A stretch of DNA of 64,000 nucleotides, taken from positions 121,038-185,037 of the forward strand of contig NZ_VRLV01000022.1 in the NCBI RefSeq assembly GCF_009760925.1, written 5' to 3'. The position numbers and the translations under genes are program-made. Numbering within the stretch: position 1 is the stretch's first letter; each line of letters starts with the position of its first letter. The notes under the pieces were generated by a model. That model was given only the letters and a program-made list of their open reading frames with translations, did no database searches and was not told the origin of the DNA. Positions 1 to 8,622 of the stretch are shown here, piece after piece. Source of the DNA: Nonomuraea typhae (lineage in GTDB: Bacteria > Actinomycetota > Actinomycetes > Streptosporangiales > Streptosporangiaceae).

Positions 1-2
1 CC

Positions 3-1076
3 GACGTGACCGGGCTGCCGTTCGAGGTCGCGGCCGCCCTGAAGGTGGACGGCCAGGCCCAGTTCCATCCGCGCAAATACCTGCTCGCGCTGGCCGATGA
101 CCTGACGCGCCGCAAGGCCGCGATCTACGAACGCAGCCGCATCACCGGCCTGAAAGAGGGCAAGCCATGCCAGATCACCTGCGAGAACGGGCACACGGTC
201 ACCGCCGCCGACGTCGTGATCGCCACGCACTATCCGGTCTTCGACCGGGCGCTGCTGTTCTCCCGCCTCCTGCCACGCCGTGAACTGGTCGTGGCCGCCC
301 CCATCCCCGCCTCCCAGGACCCGGCCGGCATGTACCTCACCCGGGAACACCGCATCCGCTCGATCCGCACGGCCCCCTACGGCGACGACCGGCGGCTGCT
401 CATCGTCACCGGCGAGTCGGCCAAACTCGGCGCGGACGACACCGCCGAACGCTTCGAACGCCTCGCCGGCTGGACACGGACCCACTTTCCCGGCGCCGAG
501 ATCGCCTGCCACTGGGCGGCACAGGACAACGACACCACCGACCACCTCCCGCACGTCGGCCTCTTCCACCCCGGCGCCCGGCACGTCTACGTGGCCACCG
601 GGTTCGCCGGATGGGGCATGAGCAACGGGGTGATGGCCGGCAGCCTGCTCGCGGCCTCGCTGACCGGCCGGGAAGAGCCATGGGCCAAGCTGTACGACCC
701 ACGGCGCCTCCACCCGATGCGCGAAGCCCTCTCCGTGGCCAGGCAGCAGGCCGAGGTCGCCCGCCACTTCATCGGCGACCGGCTACGCCGCCCGCACCTC
801 GACCGGGTCGAGGACATCGCGCCCGGCTGCGCGGCGGTGGTCCGGCTGGAGGGCGAGCACCGCGCGATCTACCGCCAGAAGGACGGCACCGTGCACAACG
901 TGTCGGCCACCTGCACCCACCTGGGCTGCCTGGTGGCCTTCAACGAGGCCGAGACCACCTGGGAATGCCCCTGCCACGGCTCCCGCTTCGATATCGACGG
1001 CAACGTCCTCAACGGCCCCGCCACCAAGCCCCTGACCGGCGTGCGACCCGAGCCGCCGGACATGTCCCCGGCCTGA
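3..1076 (+). CDS. FAD-dependent oxidoreductase with C-terminal Rieske domain (5' partial)
   Basis: The reading frame is open to the left edge, so the N-terminal FAD-binding GxGxxG part lies outside the window. The visible part matches the DAO (D-amino-acid oxidase-like) fold, ending in the flavin-contacting segment VATGFAGWGMSNGVMAG around visible residues 198-214. A Rieske [2Fe-2S] module follows: CTHLGC near residue 304 and CPCHGSRF near residue 322 supply the Cys-His/Cys-His ligands. This FAD-Rieske fusion is a known family of oxidoreductases with unassigned substrates; electron transfer from a flavin-oxidised substrate to the cluster is inferred. The gene runs tail to tail with the catalase, 29 bases apart. 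Confidence 0.85.
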   Translation, partial: DVTGLPFEVAAALKVDGQAQFHPRKYLLALADDLTRRKAAIYERSRITGLKEGKPCQITCENGHTVTAADVVIATHYPVFDRALLFSRLLPRRELVVAAPIPASQDPAGMYLTREHRIRSIRTAPYGDDRRLLIVTGESAKLGADDTAERFERLAGWTRTHFPGAEIACHWAAQDNDTTDHLPHVGLFHPGARHVYVATGFAGWGMSNGVMAGSLLAASLTGREEPWAKLYDPRRLHPMREALSVARQQAEVARHFIGDRLRRPHLDRVEDIAPGCAAVVRLEGEHRAIYRQKDGTVHNVSATCTHLGCLVAFNEAETTWECPCHGSRFDIDGNVLNGPATKPLTGVRPEPPDMSPA

Positions 1077-1105
1077 CGTGCCGGCCCAGCTCCTGACCAC
1101 ACCGC

Positions 1106-3103
1106 TCAGGCGGCCAGGGTGGAGATGTCGCGGTCGTAGAAGCGGTGCGCGCCGATCGCCTCGGCGAACGCGTCGGCGACCGGGTCGCCGGTGATGACAC
1201 CGCGGTCGCCGGGCAGCGCGGCGGCGTGCAGCAGTTCGAGGCCGGTGCCGACTGCCGCGATGGGCTTGCCGTGCTTGTACGCCTCCCGGATGAAGTGCAC
1301 CGCCTGCCCGAGCTGGGCGAGCTGCTTGCCGTCGGCGAGCAGCACGGCGTCGTACAGGACCGAGGCGGCGGTGCCGAGCCGCTTGTCCACCGCCACCTCG
1401 CCCGCCATCCCCTCGCGCGGCGCCAGGACCTCGCAGACGGCTCCGAGCTCTTCCAGCCGCCGGCGTACGGCCAGCACCGCGTCGGCGTCGGCGCCGTCGG
1501 CCATCAGCACCGCGACCTTCCTGGTGGCCGGCGTGCCCGGCCGGCCGGCCAGGCTGAGCGCGGGCGAGGTGCGGTCATGCACCTCGGTTCGCTCCGGTAC
1601 GGCCAGCCCCAGGCCCGCGGCCACCAAGGCCGCCAGGTCCGGGTGAATCGCGCCCAGGTGAGCGAGCACGCCTTGCTTGATCGGCCCTTGCGTCACATGC
1701 CCGAGCTCGAACAGGAACGCCTCGGCGATGTGCTGCTTCTCCCAGTCGCTCATGCTGTTCCAGAACAAGGTCGCCTGGCTGTAGTGGTCGGCGAAGCTCG
1801 GGCTGCGCTCGCGGACCTTGCGGCCATCCACCCTCTCCTGGAAGTGCCGGTAGCCGTCGCCCGCCGCAGGGCAGCCGCCGGACAGTGAGTTCGGCGCGTA
1901 GCTGGTCCGCGAGGTGTGCACGAGGTGCTGGCCGTACCCATCGCGCTGGTCGTTGTGCACGCCGGTGAGAGGCCGGTTGACCGGAAGCTGCGCGAAGTTG
2001 GGCCCGCCCAGCCGGATCAGCTGAGTGTCGAGGTAGGAGAAGAGCCTGGCCTGCAGCAACGGGTCGTTGCTGAAGTCGATGCCGGGCACGACGTTGGCCA
2101 CGTGGAAGGCCACCTGCTCGGTCTCGGCGAAGAAGTTGTCCGGATTCCGGTCCAGAACCAGGCGGCCGACCGGGCGCACCGGAACCACTTCCTCAGGGAT
2201 GATCTTGGTCGGGTCGAGCAGGTCGACGCCGAACTCGTGCTCCCGCTCCTCCGGCACGAGCTGGACCCCCAGCTCCCACTCCGGGAAGGCGCCCTGTTCG
2301 ATCGCCTCCCACAGGTCGCGGCGGTTGAAGTCGGGATCGTTGCCCTGGATGCGCAGCACCTCGTCCCACACCAGCGAGTGGGAGCCGAGCAGCGGCTTCC
2401 AGTGGAACTTCACGAACGTCCCCTGCCCGGCGGCGTTGACGAAGCGGAAGGTGTGCACGCCGAAGCCCTGCATCATGCGGTAGCTGCGCGGGATCGCCCG
2501 GTCCGACATCAGCCACATGACCATGTGCAGCGTCTCCGGCTGCAGCTGGACGAAGTCCCAGAAGGTGTCGTGGGCCGACTGGGCCTGCGGGATCTCGTTG
2601 TGCGGCTCCGGCTTGACGGCGTGCACGAAGTCGGGGAACTTGGCGCCGTCCTGGATGAAGAAGACCGGCATGTTGTTGCCGACCAGGTCGAAGTTGCCCT
2701 GCGGGGTGAAGAACTTGGTGGCGAAGCCGCGCACGTCCCGCACCGTGTCGGCCGAGCCGCGTGAACCCGCCACGGTCGAGAACCGCACGAACACCGGCGT
2801 CCGCGCCGACGGATCGTTCAGGAACTGCGCCGCCGTCCACTCGGCCAGCGGCTCATAGACCTGGAAGTGGCCGTAAGCTCCCGCGCCCCGCGCATGCACG
2901 ACCCGCTCCGGGATGCGCTCATGGTCGAAACGGGTGAGCTTCTCGCGGACGTGGAAATCCTCCATCAAGGTGGGGCCACGCGTGCCCGCGCGCAGCGAGT
3001 TGTCGGTGTCGTCGACCCGGATGCCCTGATCGGTGGTCATCGCGGCGTCCGCGGAACGGACGCGATGCTGGTCGAGCTGGCGGTTCTTGGCGTCTTTGGT
3101 CAT
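1106..3103 (-). CDS. katE: Large-subunit (clade 2) catalase
   Basis: Heme catalase, 665 residues, converting hydrogen peroxide to water and oxygen in the cytoplasm. The distal His lies in RVVHARGAGAYG, the catalytic Asn in FDLVGNNMPVFF, and the heme-ligating Tyr in RLFSYLDTQLIR. The last about 150 residues (KVAVLMADGADADAVL onward) form the DJ-1/PfpI-like flavodoxin domain that distinguishes large-subunit HPII-type catalases from small ones. The ATG at 3103 (MTKDAKNRQLD) is chosen because it gives the usual family N-terminus; an ATG at 3115 is the alternative. Longer versions would run into the upstream glycosyltransferase gene, whose stop is 49 bases away, so the two may be co-transcribed. 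Confidence 0.95.
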   Translation of the reverse strand: MTKDAKNRQLDQHRVRSADAAMTTDQGIRVDDTDNSLRAGTRGPTLMEDFHVREKLTRFDHERIPERVVHARGAGAYGHFQVYEPLAEWTAAQFLNDPSARTPVFVRFSTVAGSRGSADTVRDVRGFATKFFTPQGNFDLVGNNMPVFFIQDGAKFPDFVHAVKPEPHNEIPQAQSAHDTFWDFVQLQPETLHMVMWLMSDRAIPRSYRMMQGFGVHTFRFVNAAGQGTFVKFHWKPLLGSHSLVWDEVLRIQGNDPDFNRRDLWEAIEQGAFPEWELGVQLVPEEREHEFGVDLLDPTKIIPEEVVPVRPVGRLVLDRNPDNFFAETEQVAFHVANVVPGIDFSNDPLLQARLFSYLDTQLIRLGGPNFAQLPVNRPLTGVHNDQRDGYGQHLVHTSRTSYAPNSLSGGCPAAGDGYRHFQERVDGRKVRERSPSFADHYSQATLFWNSMSDWEKQHIAEAFLFELGHVTQGPIKQGVLAHLGAIHPDLAALVAAGLGLAVPERTEVHDRTSPALSLAGRPGTPATRKVAVLMADGADADAVLAVRRRLEELGAVCEVLAPREGMAGEVAVDKRLGTAASVLYDAVLLADGKQLAQLGQAVHFIREAYKHGKPIAAVGTGLELLHAAALPGDRGVITGDPVADAFAEAIGAHRFYDRDISTLAA

Positions 3104-3152
3104 GCGCCGCCGCATACCCACACCCGGGGCGTCAAACAGCCGCCCGCCGCCG

Positions 3153-4028
3153 TCAGTCCAAGAGGCACTGAGCCGCCGCCAGAACCTCCGACTTCTTGAT
3201 CGCGAGAACCCCCTCGCCGCCCGGGTCGCGCGAGAGTCCCCTGCACAACACGATGTGCCGCCCACGCGGTGACGAATCCGGCTGCACGGGCGAGCCATGA
3301 CCGGACAGAACGACCGCCGGGGTGGCGAACGCGCCGGCCAGGCGGGCGATGCCGGTCTCGCCCGTGATGACGAGCCTGGCCGTGCGCACCAGTTCCGCGA
3401 GTTCCGCCACCTCGGTACGGCCGGCCGCCACCTGGTCAGGCGGCAACGCCGCCGCGGCGGCGACCCGGGCGGCCAGCGAACGGTCTGCGGACGAGCCGGT
3501 CACCACCACGCGCAACCCTTGGCGGCCGAGCTTCCTGGCGATGTGGGCGAAACGTTTGGGCCGCCACCGGTGGGCCCGAGAGGATGCTCCCGGATGCACG
3601 ATGACATGCGCTTTCGGCTGATGCGTGCCCAGGAGCAGATCGCCCGGGTCGGTGGCCATGCCGTACCAGTTGAGCAGATCGCACCAGCGCTGCACCTCGG
3701 GCACGTCCAGCAGCCAGCACGGACCGTCGGGACCATAAGACAGGAGATCGCCCGGCTGCGTGTCACGCAGCGCCCGGACGCTGTTCGGCCCCTTGCCGTG
3801 GAAGTTCACCCCGATGTCCGGCTGCTCGTAGGGGATGGGGCCGGGGCCCGACACGTCCAGCAGGTCGGTGCCGGCGTCGATCCGCGGCAGGAGCCCGGCC
3901 AGCCGGGCGGGGGCGGCGAGGACTATGCGCCGCAGCGGATGCGCCCGGCGCAGCGCCCTCAGGGCGGGAACGATCGTGAGGAGACCTTCCAGACCGCGGC
4001 CCCGCAGGACCAGCACGTCGAGAGCCAT
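3153..4028 (-). CDS. Glycosyltransferase family 9 protein
   Basis: 291-residue protein of the GT9 (heptosyltransferase-like) family, which moves a sugar from a nucleotide donor to a surface glycan. The N-terminus MALDVLVLRGRGLEG matches the family start; the acceptor-side Rossmann half is followed by the donor-binding half with VIVHPGASSRAHRW and the characteristic GETGIARLAGAF. The ATG at 4028 is preferred over longer options because homology begins there. GT9 proteins in actinomycetes lack LPS as a target and their acceptor is unknown. The gene lies 49 bases upstream of the catalase on the same strand and diverges from the SRPBCC gene. Confidence 0.85.
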   Translation of the reverse strand: MALDVLVLRGRGLEGLLTIVPALRALRRAHPLRRIVLAAPARLAGLLPRIDAGTDLLDVSGPGPIPYEQPDIGVNFHGKGPNSVRALRDTQPGDLLSYGPDGPCWLLDVPEVQRWCDLLNWYGMATDPGDLLLGTHQPKAHVIVHPGASSRAHRWRPKRFAHIARKLGRQGLRVVVTGSSADRSLAARVAAAAALPPDQVAAGRTEVAELAELVRTARLVITGETGIARLAGAFATPAVVLSGHGSPVQPDSSPRGRHIVLCRGLSRDPGGEGVLAIKKSEVLAAAQCLLD

Positions 4029-4125
4029 GGCAGTGGGACTACCCCGACGGACCCCGCTCAGGCGTCGGACGGGCACGGTGATCCAAACGGTTACCTCCGC
4101 GACCTGACGGGCAGAGGAGATGGCC

Positions 4126-4683
4126 ATGAGCACCATCGAGTATTCCGCGGACGTCCGTGTCCCCGTGAGCGTCGCCTATAACCAGTGGACGCAGTTCGAG
4201 AGCTTCCCCGAGTTCATGCAGGGGGTGGAGTCGGTCAGGCAGCTCACCGACACGCGCGCCGCCTGGCTGGCCGAGATCGCCGGGGTCAAGCGGGAGTTCG
4301 AGAGCGAGATCACCGAGCAGCATCCCGACGAGCGCGTGGCCTGGCGCAGCCACGGCCCGCCCAGACACGCAGGCGTTGTCACGTTCCATCGGCTCGACGA
4401 CACCACCACCCGCGTCATGCTCCAGATGGAATACGACCCCGAGGGGTTCGTCGAGACCGCCGGCGACTGGCTTCAAGTCGTCAGGATGCGCGTGCAGGGC
4501 GATCTGCGCCGTTTCAAGGACTTCATCGAATCCCGCGACCGGGAGACCGGCGCCTGGCGCGGGGACGTGCCGCGCCCGAACGCTCCCGGTGCCGATACCT
4601 CACCGCACACCCGGTCCGCACAAAGCCACGAGGCGCCGCTGCCGGGCACCGGCTACCCGGCGCCTCCGGCATCGGGCGGCTGA
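4126..4683 (+). CDS. SRPBCC family (polyketide cyclase/dehydrase-like) protein
   Basis: 185-residue START/Bet v 1-fold protein. The opening pattern (IEYSADVRVPVSVAYNQWTQ, then FPEFMQGVESV) is typical of the cyclase/dehydrase branch that binds a small hydrophobic ligand in a helix-grip cavity. The last 35 residues are Pro/Ala-rich and look disordered. The ATG at 4126 is favoured over the one at 4120 because the GAGGAGA ribosome site then has normal spacing. A PRC-barrel gene follows after 54 bases. These two families are often found together in stress loci near catalase genes; ligand and role are unknown. Confidence 0.8.
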   Translation: MSTIEYSADVRVPVSVAYNQWTQFESFPEFMQGVESVRQLTDTRAAWLAEIAGVKREFESEITEQHPDERVAWRSHGPPRHAGVVTFHRLDDTTTRVMLQMEYDPEGFVETAGDWLQVVRMRVQGDLRRFKDFIESRDRETGAWRGDVPRPNAPGADTSPHTRSAQSHEAPLPGTGYPAPPASGG

Positions 4684-4737
4684 CCCGCGCGCTCGCGGCC
4701 GGGCCGCCCATCTCCAAATCCACAACAGGAGGTTTTC

Positions 4738-5085
4738 ATGTACGACATGTGGAGCTATCGACCTGGCGTCCACGACGACGACACTCTCGACATCGTCGGC
4801 TTCGACGTCGAGGCCACCGACGGGTCGATCGGGTCAGTGGACGAAGCCCAGCACGAGACCGGCTCACGCTGCATCGTGGTCGACACCGGCCCGTGGATCT
4901 TCGGTTCCAAGCACGTGCTACCGGCCGGCACCGTCATCCGGATCGACCCGCAGGAACGCAAGGTCTACCTGGCGCGGACCAAGGACGAGATCAAGGACGC
5001 GCCCAAGTACGACAAGGACACCTACCGCGACGGCCCGTATCGCGACGCGCTCGGCGACTACTACAGCCGCTACCCGACCATCTAG
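4738..5085 (+). CDS. PRC-barrel domain protein
   Basis: 115-residue cytoplasmic protein. The first 80 residues form a PRC-barrel-like beta-rich unit: DIVGFDVEATDGSIGSVDEA, then IVVDTGPWIFGSKHVLPAG and VIRIDPQERKVYLARTK, the usual strand order of a stand-alone PRC-barrel. The C-terminus is rich in Asp, Tyr and Arg (DGPYRDALGDYYSRYP). A strong AGGAGG ribosome site lies just before the ATG. Stand-alone PRC barrels occur in actinobacterial stress regions; no catalytic residue is apparent. A perfect hairpin downstream probably ends transcription. Confidence 0.8.
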   Translation: MYDMWSYRPGVHDDDTLDIVGFDVEATDGSIGSVDEAQHETGSRCIVVDTGPWIFGSKHVLPAGTVIRIDPQERKVYLARTKDEIKDAPKYDKDTYRDGPYRDALGDYYSRYPTI

Positions 5086-5112
5086 CAGCGCGCCGTCCCC
5101 TACGTGCCCTCG

Positions 5113-5140
5113 GCCCCCGGGCAGACCGATGCCCGGGGGC
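5113..5140 (+). terminator. GC-rich hairpin after the PRC-barrel gene
   Basis: Ten perfectly paired bases (GCCCCCGGGC with GCCCGGGGGC) around an 8-base loop, 27 bases after the stop codon. There is no U-run, as is common for actinomycete terminators. Confidence 0.7.
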
Positions 5141-5239
5141 TGCGCTCGCTGTTTCGTCATCACGTCAGGGGGCGTCATCGATGTGGAAGCCACCTGCTGG
5201 GATGGACAGCCGCCGAACGCGAACATCGCGGCTCTCGTC

Positions 5240-5282
5240 CTGGACCTGCTGGACCTGCTGGACCTGCTGGACCTGCTGGACC
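5240..5282 (+). repeat. 9-bp tandem repeat (CTGGACCTG), about 4.8 copies
   Basis: Perfect 9-base units lie between the PRC-barrel gene and the 3' end of the alpha/beta hydrolase gene. The unit could encode Leu-Asp-Leu repeats, but no plausible gene contains it. A slippage-prone microsatellite is the simplest reading. Confidence 0.85.
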
Positions 5283-5309
5283 GCGGAGCATGGCCCGTCA
5301 CGACCGCGG

Positions 5310-6104
5310 TCAGCTCTGTGCGGGGTTGTCGATGAAGTCGCGGATCAGCTTGACCAGGCCGCTGGGGTCGGCGAACCAGTCCATGTGGCCCTCGCCTTCG
5401 ACCTCCACCAGGCGGCTGCCGGGGATCGCGGCGTGCAGGTGCCGGGAGCCTTCGATGGGGATCATGGCGTCTTCGGCGAAGCCGATCACCAGGGTGGGCG
5501 CGGTGATCCTGGGCAGCAGCGGCCGGAGGTCCACGTGGAGACCGAGGTCGATCTGGCGGCCGATGCCCGCCGGCGGCCACGCGTCGGCCAGGGAGTAGGC
5601 GAGCCCGTCGTGGCCGAAGCGGTCCAGGGCGGCGGCGCTGAAGCCGGTCAGGGCGGAGAAGCGCTTGAACAGCTCGCGATCGGTCCGCAGCAGCTTGGCC
5701 CAGGTCTCGAAGTAGTACCGGTCGCGCGGGCCGGCGGAATGGGCCCAGCCACCGACCAGGATGAGGCTGCGCACCAGGTCGGGCCGGGTGGCTGCGACGG
5801 CGGCCGCGGCGACGGCGCCGAGGGAGAAGCCGAGCAGGTCCACCGGGCCGTCGAGCGCGGCGCGGGTGGCCGCGGTGACCTGGTCGGCGATCAGTTCGAC
5901 GGTCAGCTCGCCGTCGTCGTCGGTGGTCTGGCCGCTGCCGCTGAAGTTGGGCCGCACGACGGTCCTGCTCTGCGTGAAGTGGCCGACGACGTTGCCGAAG
6001 ACCTTCTCGGCGTCGCCGCCGGTGCCGTGGACCAGCACGAGGCCGGGGCCCTGGCCGTCGAGTTCGTAGTGGACGCGGGTGCCGCGGGCTGTGGTGAAGG
6101 GCAT
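5310..6104 (-). CDS. Alpha/beta fold hydrolase
   Basis: 264-residue alpha/beta hydrolase. The oxyanion segment LVLVHGTGG is near residue 23, the nucleophile elbow GFSLGA near residue 95, an acid residue in VIGFAEDAMIP, and the catalytic His in EGEGHMDWF near the C-terminus, so the triad looks complete. The family includes esterases, lactonases and haloperoxidase-like enzymes; the substrate cannot be read from sequence. The promoter side (6105-6214) holds a set of AGCGCT-centred palindromes that suggest repression by an unseen regulator. The gene is on the same strand as the aldo/keto reductase upstream but has its own promoter region. Confidence 0.88.
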   Translation of the reverse strand: MPFTTARGTRVHYELDGQGPGLVLVHGTGGDAEKVFGNVVGHFTQSRTVVRPNFSGSGQTTDDDGELTVELIADQVTAATRAALDGPVDLLGFSLGAVAAAAVAATRPDLVRSLILVGGWAHSAGPRDRYYFETWAKLLRTDRELFKRFSALTGFSAAALDRFGHDGLAYSLADAWPPAGIGRQIDLGLHVDLRPLLPRITAPTLVIGFAEDAMIPIEGSRHLHAAIPGSRLVEVEGEGHMDWFADPSGLVKLIRDFIDNPAQS

Positions 6105-6138
6105 GACGAAACCGCCAGTCGTTGAGTCATCTCTCAGA

Positions 6139-6196
6139 AGGTGAGCGCTAAGATAATCAGCGCTTGCGCGAGTGTCAATTCAATGAGCGCTCACCT
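6139..6196 (-). promoter_or_regulatory. Candidate operator array (TGAGCGCTCA type)
   Basis: AGGTGAGCGCT at 6139-6149 is a perfect inverted copy of AGCGCTCACCT at 6186-6196. The right site contains a 10-base perfect palindrome (TGAGCGCTCA), and a third weaker AGCGCT core lies between at about 6157. The array sits 35-92 bases upstream of the alpha/beta hydrolase start, where a TetR-like dimer would block transcription. No regulator gene adjoins it. Confidence 0.55.
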
Positions 6197-6214
6197 AAAT
6201 CGCGACCGGCTCCT

Positions 6215-7063
6215 TCAGGGTTCGTCCGACCACTGTCGGGTGAGGCGAGCGACGTCCTCGCTGGTGAGCCGGACGTCTATAGCGGCGAGGTTCTCCTCCA
6301 GGTGGACCGTCCGTGAGGTGCCCGGGATCGGCAGCGTGACCGGCGACAGGGCCAGGAGCCAGGCCAGCGCGATCTGCGACGGCGTCGCTCCGTACCCCTT
6401 GGCCAGTTCCGCCAGGTCACCACCGGTCCCGGCCAGCGATCCGGCCTGCAGCGGGAAGTAGGGGATGAAGGCGAGCGACTCACGCGCACAGTACTCGAGC
6501 ACGTCACGATGGCGCTGCCTGGTGAGGTTGTAGATGTTCTGCACGCTGACCACCTCGGCCAGCACGCGGGCCTGCTCGATCTCGGCCACCTCGACCGCGG
6601 ACAGCCCGATGTGCCGGATCTTGCCCTCCTGCCGCAGAGCCGTCAGTTCACCGAGCTGGTCGGCGAGCGGGACCTGCGGGTCGATCCGGTGAAGCTGGTA
6701 CAGGTCGATGCGCTCCACCTTCAGCCTGCGTAGGCTCATCTCGACACACTGGCGCAGGTACTCCGGACGTCCCACCGGGGCCCACGCATTGGGGCCCTGG
6801 CGGGTGAAGCCGCCCTTGGTCGCGATGACCACGTCCTCCGGGTAGGGGTACAGCGCCTCGGCGATGAGGTCCTCGCTCACGAACGGGCCGTAGGAGTCGG
6901 CCGTGTCGATCAGGTTCACCCCCAGCTCGACCGCCCGCCGTAGCACACGCAGCGCCTCTTCCCGGTCGTACGGCGGGCCCCAGACGCCGGGCCCGGTCAG
7001 CCGCATCGTGCCCAGGCCGAGCCGTTCGACGGGCAGATCCCCGCCCAAGAGATAGGTGGACAA
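6215..7063 (-). CDS. Aldo/keto reductase
   Basis: 282-residue NADPH-dependent AKR that reduces aldehydes or ketones. The (beta/alpha)8 catalytic tetrad is visible: Asp and Tyr in LIDTADSYGPF, Lys in VIATKGGF, His in LYQLHRID; the nucleotide-binding end has LPIPGTSRTVHLEEN. A TTG start at 7063 is chosen because an AAGGAG site lies six bases upstream; an ATG at 7093 would add ten residues without homology. It is followed on the same strand by the alpha/beta hydrolase but separated by 110 bases of operator-like sequence. Confidence 0.9.
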   Translation of the reverse strand: MSTYLLGGDLPVERLGLGTMRLTGPGVWGPPYDREEALRVLRRAVELGVNLIDTADSYGPFVSEDLIAEALYPYPEDVVIATKGGFTRQGPNAWAPVGRPEYLRQCVEMSLRRLKVERIDLYQLHRIDPQVPLADQLGELTALRQEGKIRHIGLSAVEVAEIEQARVLAEVVSVQNIYNLTRQRHRDVLEYCARESLAFIPYFPLQAGSLAGTGGDLAELAKGYGATPSQIALAWLLALSPVTLPIPGTSRTVHLEENLAAIDVRLTSEDVARLTRQWSDEP

Positions 7064-7120
7064 TCGAGCTCCTTCGTTGCTTGTTGATCTCATTGTGCGG
7101 CCGGCGCCGTGAAGGATGGA

Positions 7121-8290
7121 TCAGTCGAAGAGGGAGAGGTCGATGGATTCCGCGAGGGCCTCATAGCCCGCGTCGCTGCCGTGGAGGTGGTCGCCCATGT
7201 GGAGGTCGCCGCGGATGCGGGTGGGGTCGGCGGGGTCGCGCCACACGGCGTCGAAGTCGAGCACGCCGTCGAAGGCGCCGCTCGTGCGGATCCACGTGTT
7301 GACCTGCTCGCGCGCCTTGTCGCCCTCGGGTGAGTACATGTCCGAGCCGCCGTACGGAGCGATGGTCGCGGCGTAGGCCCTCGCACCGTGCGCGCGGGCC
7401 CGAGCCGCCAGCTGGAGGTGGGCCGCGATGACGTCGTCCACGGTGACGGGCGCGCCGGGAAACATCTCGAGGAATCCGGCGGTCTCCTCGGTACGCGGGG
7501 CGAAGGAGAAGACGAGGTCGTTGCCCACTGCGATCACCACGTGACCGAGGCCCGGCGTGGCGAGGACGTCGCGGTCGAAGCGGGCCAGAGCGGCGGCGCC
7601 GATGCCGTCGGCGAGCATGCGGTTGCCGCCGATGCCCTGGTTGACCACGCAGAGCGTCTGCCCGCCGCGGGCGGCCAGGCGCGTGGCGAGCAGGTCGGGC
7701 CAGCGCCGATCCGCGCCGGGGGTGGAGCCGATGCCGTCGGCGCGCGAGTCACCGATGACGACGATGGCCTTGGCCGGCGCGTCGGGCCGCACCTCCACCG
7801 CCGCGATCAGGGCTTGCGCCAGCAACGGGGCCGCGTCCGCGGGCGGTGACGCGAGTGCGGTCGCGTCGCCGGGGATGATCCAGCCGAGCGCATGGAAGGT
7901 CCCGTGGCAGGTGGGGGCGGCGACGCTGCCGGGCAGGTAGAGGCTGATCGTCAGCCGCGACAGAGCGGGGATGCGCAGATCGATGGGGTCACTGAGGATC
8001 GGCGCGCCCGCCGGTACCGTGGCGGTCGGCTGGCCGCCGAAGGTCACCGCATGGTCGCTTCCCTCGTGGATCCCGCCGCCGGAGCCCGCGATCGCGACGC
8101 GGGCGGCGCCGATGGTCAGTGGGGCGGTGCCGTACTCATTGCTGATGCGGATGCGGACGCTGTGCCCGCCGCCGCTGACGCGGACGACTTGCCGCAGCGT
8201 CGCGTTCTCGAAGGGCTCGACGAAGGCGACGGAGTTGTCCGGAGACTGCGGCGAGGCGCCCCAGGTGCGGACCCACGCGAAAGCGGTCAT
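7121..8290 (-). CDS. SGNH/GDSL hydrolase family protein
   Basis: 389-residue esterase-type protein with an N-terminal beta-sandwich-like region (residues 1-150) and a C-terminal SGNH domain. Block I is VIGDSRADG (nucleophile Ser), the Gly of block II lies in NQGIGGNRML, block III Asn is in IAVGNDLVF, and block V Asp/His is in GDHLHGSD. No signal peptide is seen, although many relatives are secreted. The ATG at 8290 has an AAAGGA site; the open frame continues upstream only because it runs into the remnant monooxygenase. It probably acts on acyl esters of sugars or lipids; exact substrate unknown. Confidence 0.88.
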   Translation of the reverse strand: MTAFAWVRTWGASPQSPDNSVAFVEPFENATLRQVVRVSGGGHSVRIRISNEYGTAPLTIGAARVAIAGSGGGIHEGSDHAVTFGGQPTATVPAGAPILSDPIDLRIPALSRLTISLYLPGSVAAPTCHGTFHALGWIIPGDATALASPPADAAPLLAQALIAAVEVRPDAPAKAIVVIGDSRADGIGSTPGADRRWPDLLATRLAARGGQTLCVVNQGIGGNRMLADGIGAAALARFDRDVLATPGLGHVVIAVGNDLVFSFAPRTEETAGFLEMFPGAPVTVDDVIAAHLQLAARARAHGARAYAATIAPYGGSDMYSPEGDKAREQVNTWIRTSGAFDGVLDFDAVWRDPADPTRIRGDLHMGDHLHGSDAGYEALAESIDLSLFD

Positions 8291-8607
8291 GGGCGTTGTC
8301 CTTTGGTCGTCGGTGTCACGGCCGATGGTGAAGGTCGGCGGTGTTGTGGCGCTGGTGTTCCGGAGTGCCGAACCACTGGTCGCCACCTGGGCTCGGGACC
8401 AGTCGAGCACCGCGGCGCCGACGGGATGGCGCTCGCTGGTGTAACTGTCGAGCAGGCCCTCGGCCGCATGCCGAGCGGAAGCGCCGTCAAGGGCGGGTTG
8501 TGGTCCTGGTCCCGCTCGAGTACCAGGACGGAACATCCGGCCAGAGCAAGCTCGCCCGCCAGGAACAGGCCGACTGGGCCGGCACCCGCGATCACGACGT
8601 GGTGCAT
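8291..8607 (-). pseudogene. Remnant of an FAD-dependent aromatic monooxygenase (internal deletion)
   Basis: The N-terminus (VVIAGAGPVGLFLAGELA, then VLVLERDQDHN) is a clear dinucleotide-binding fold of the PheA/TfdB-type flavin monooxygenases. Around 8470-8490 the homology jumps to another frame that reads ARHAAEGLLDSYTSERHPVG, a segment normally some 300 residues further on. The middle, including the substrate pocket and GD flavin motif, is missing. The intact protein would be about 500 residues; about 105 codons remain. Non-functional unless the junction is an assembly error. It lies between the GDSL gene and the broken TetR gene. Confidence 0.8.
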
Positions 8608-8622
8608 GAACATTCCTTCCGG

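Noticed and set aside
4185..6125. A 646-codon plus-strand frame from the SRPBCC gene through the alpha/beta hydrolase
   Set aside because: It crosses three unrelated genes, a terminator hairpin and a microsatellite, and has no coherent protein pattern.
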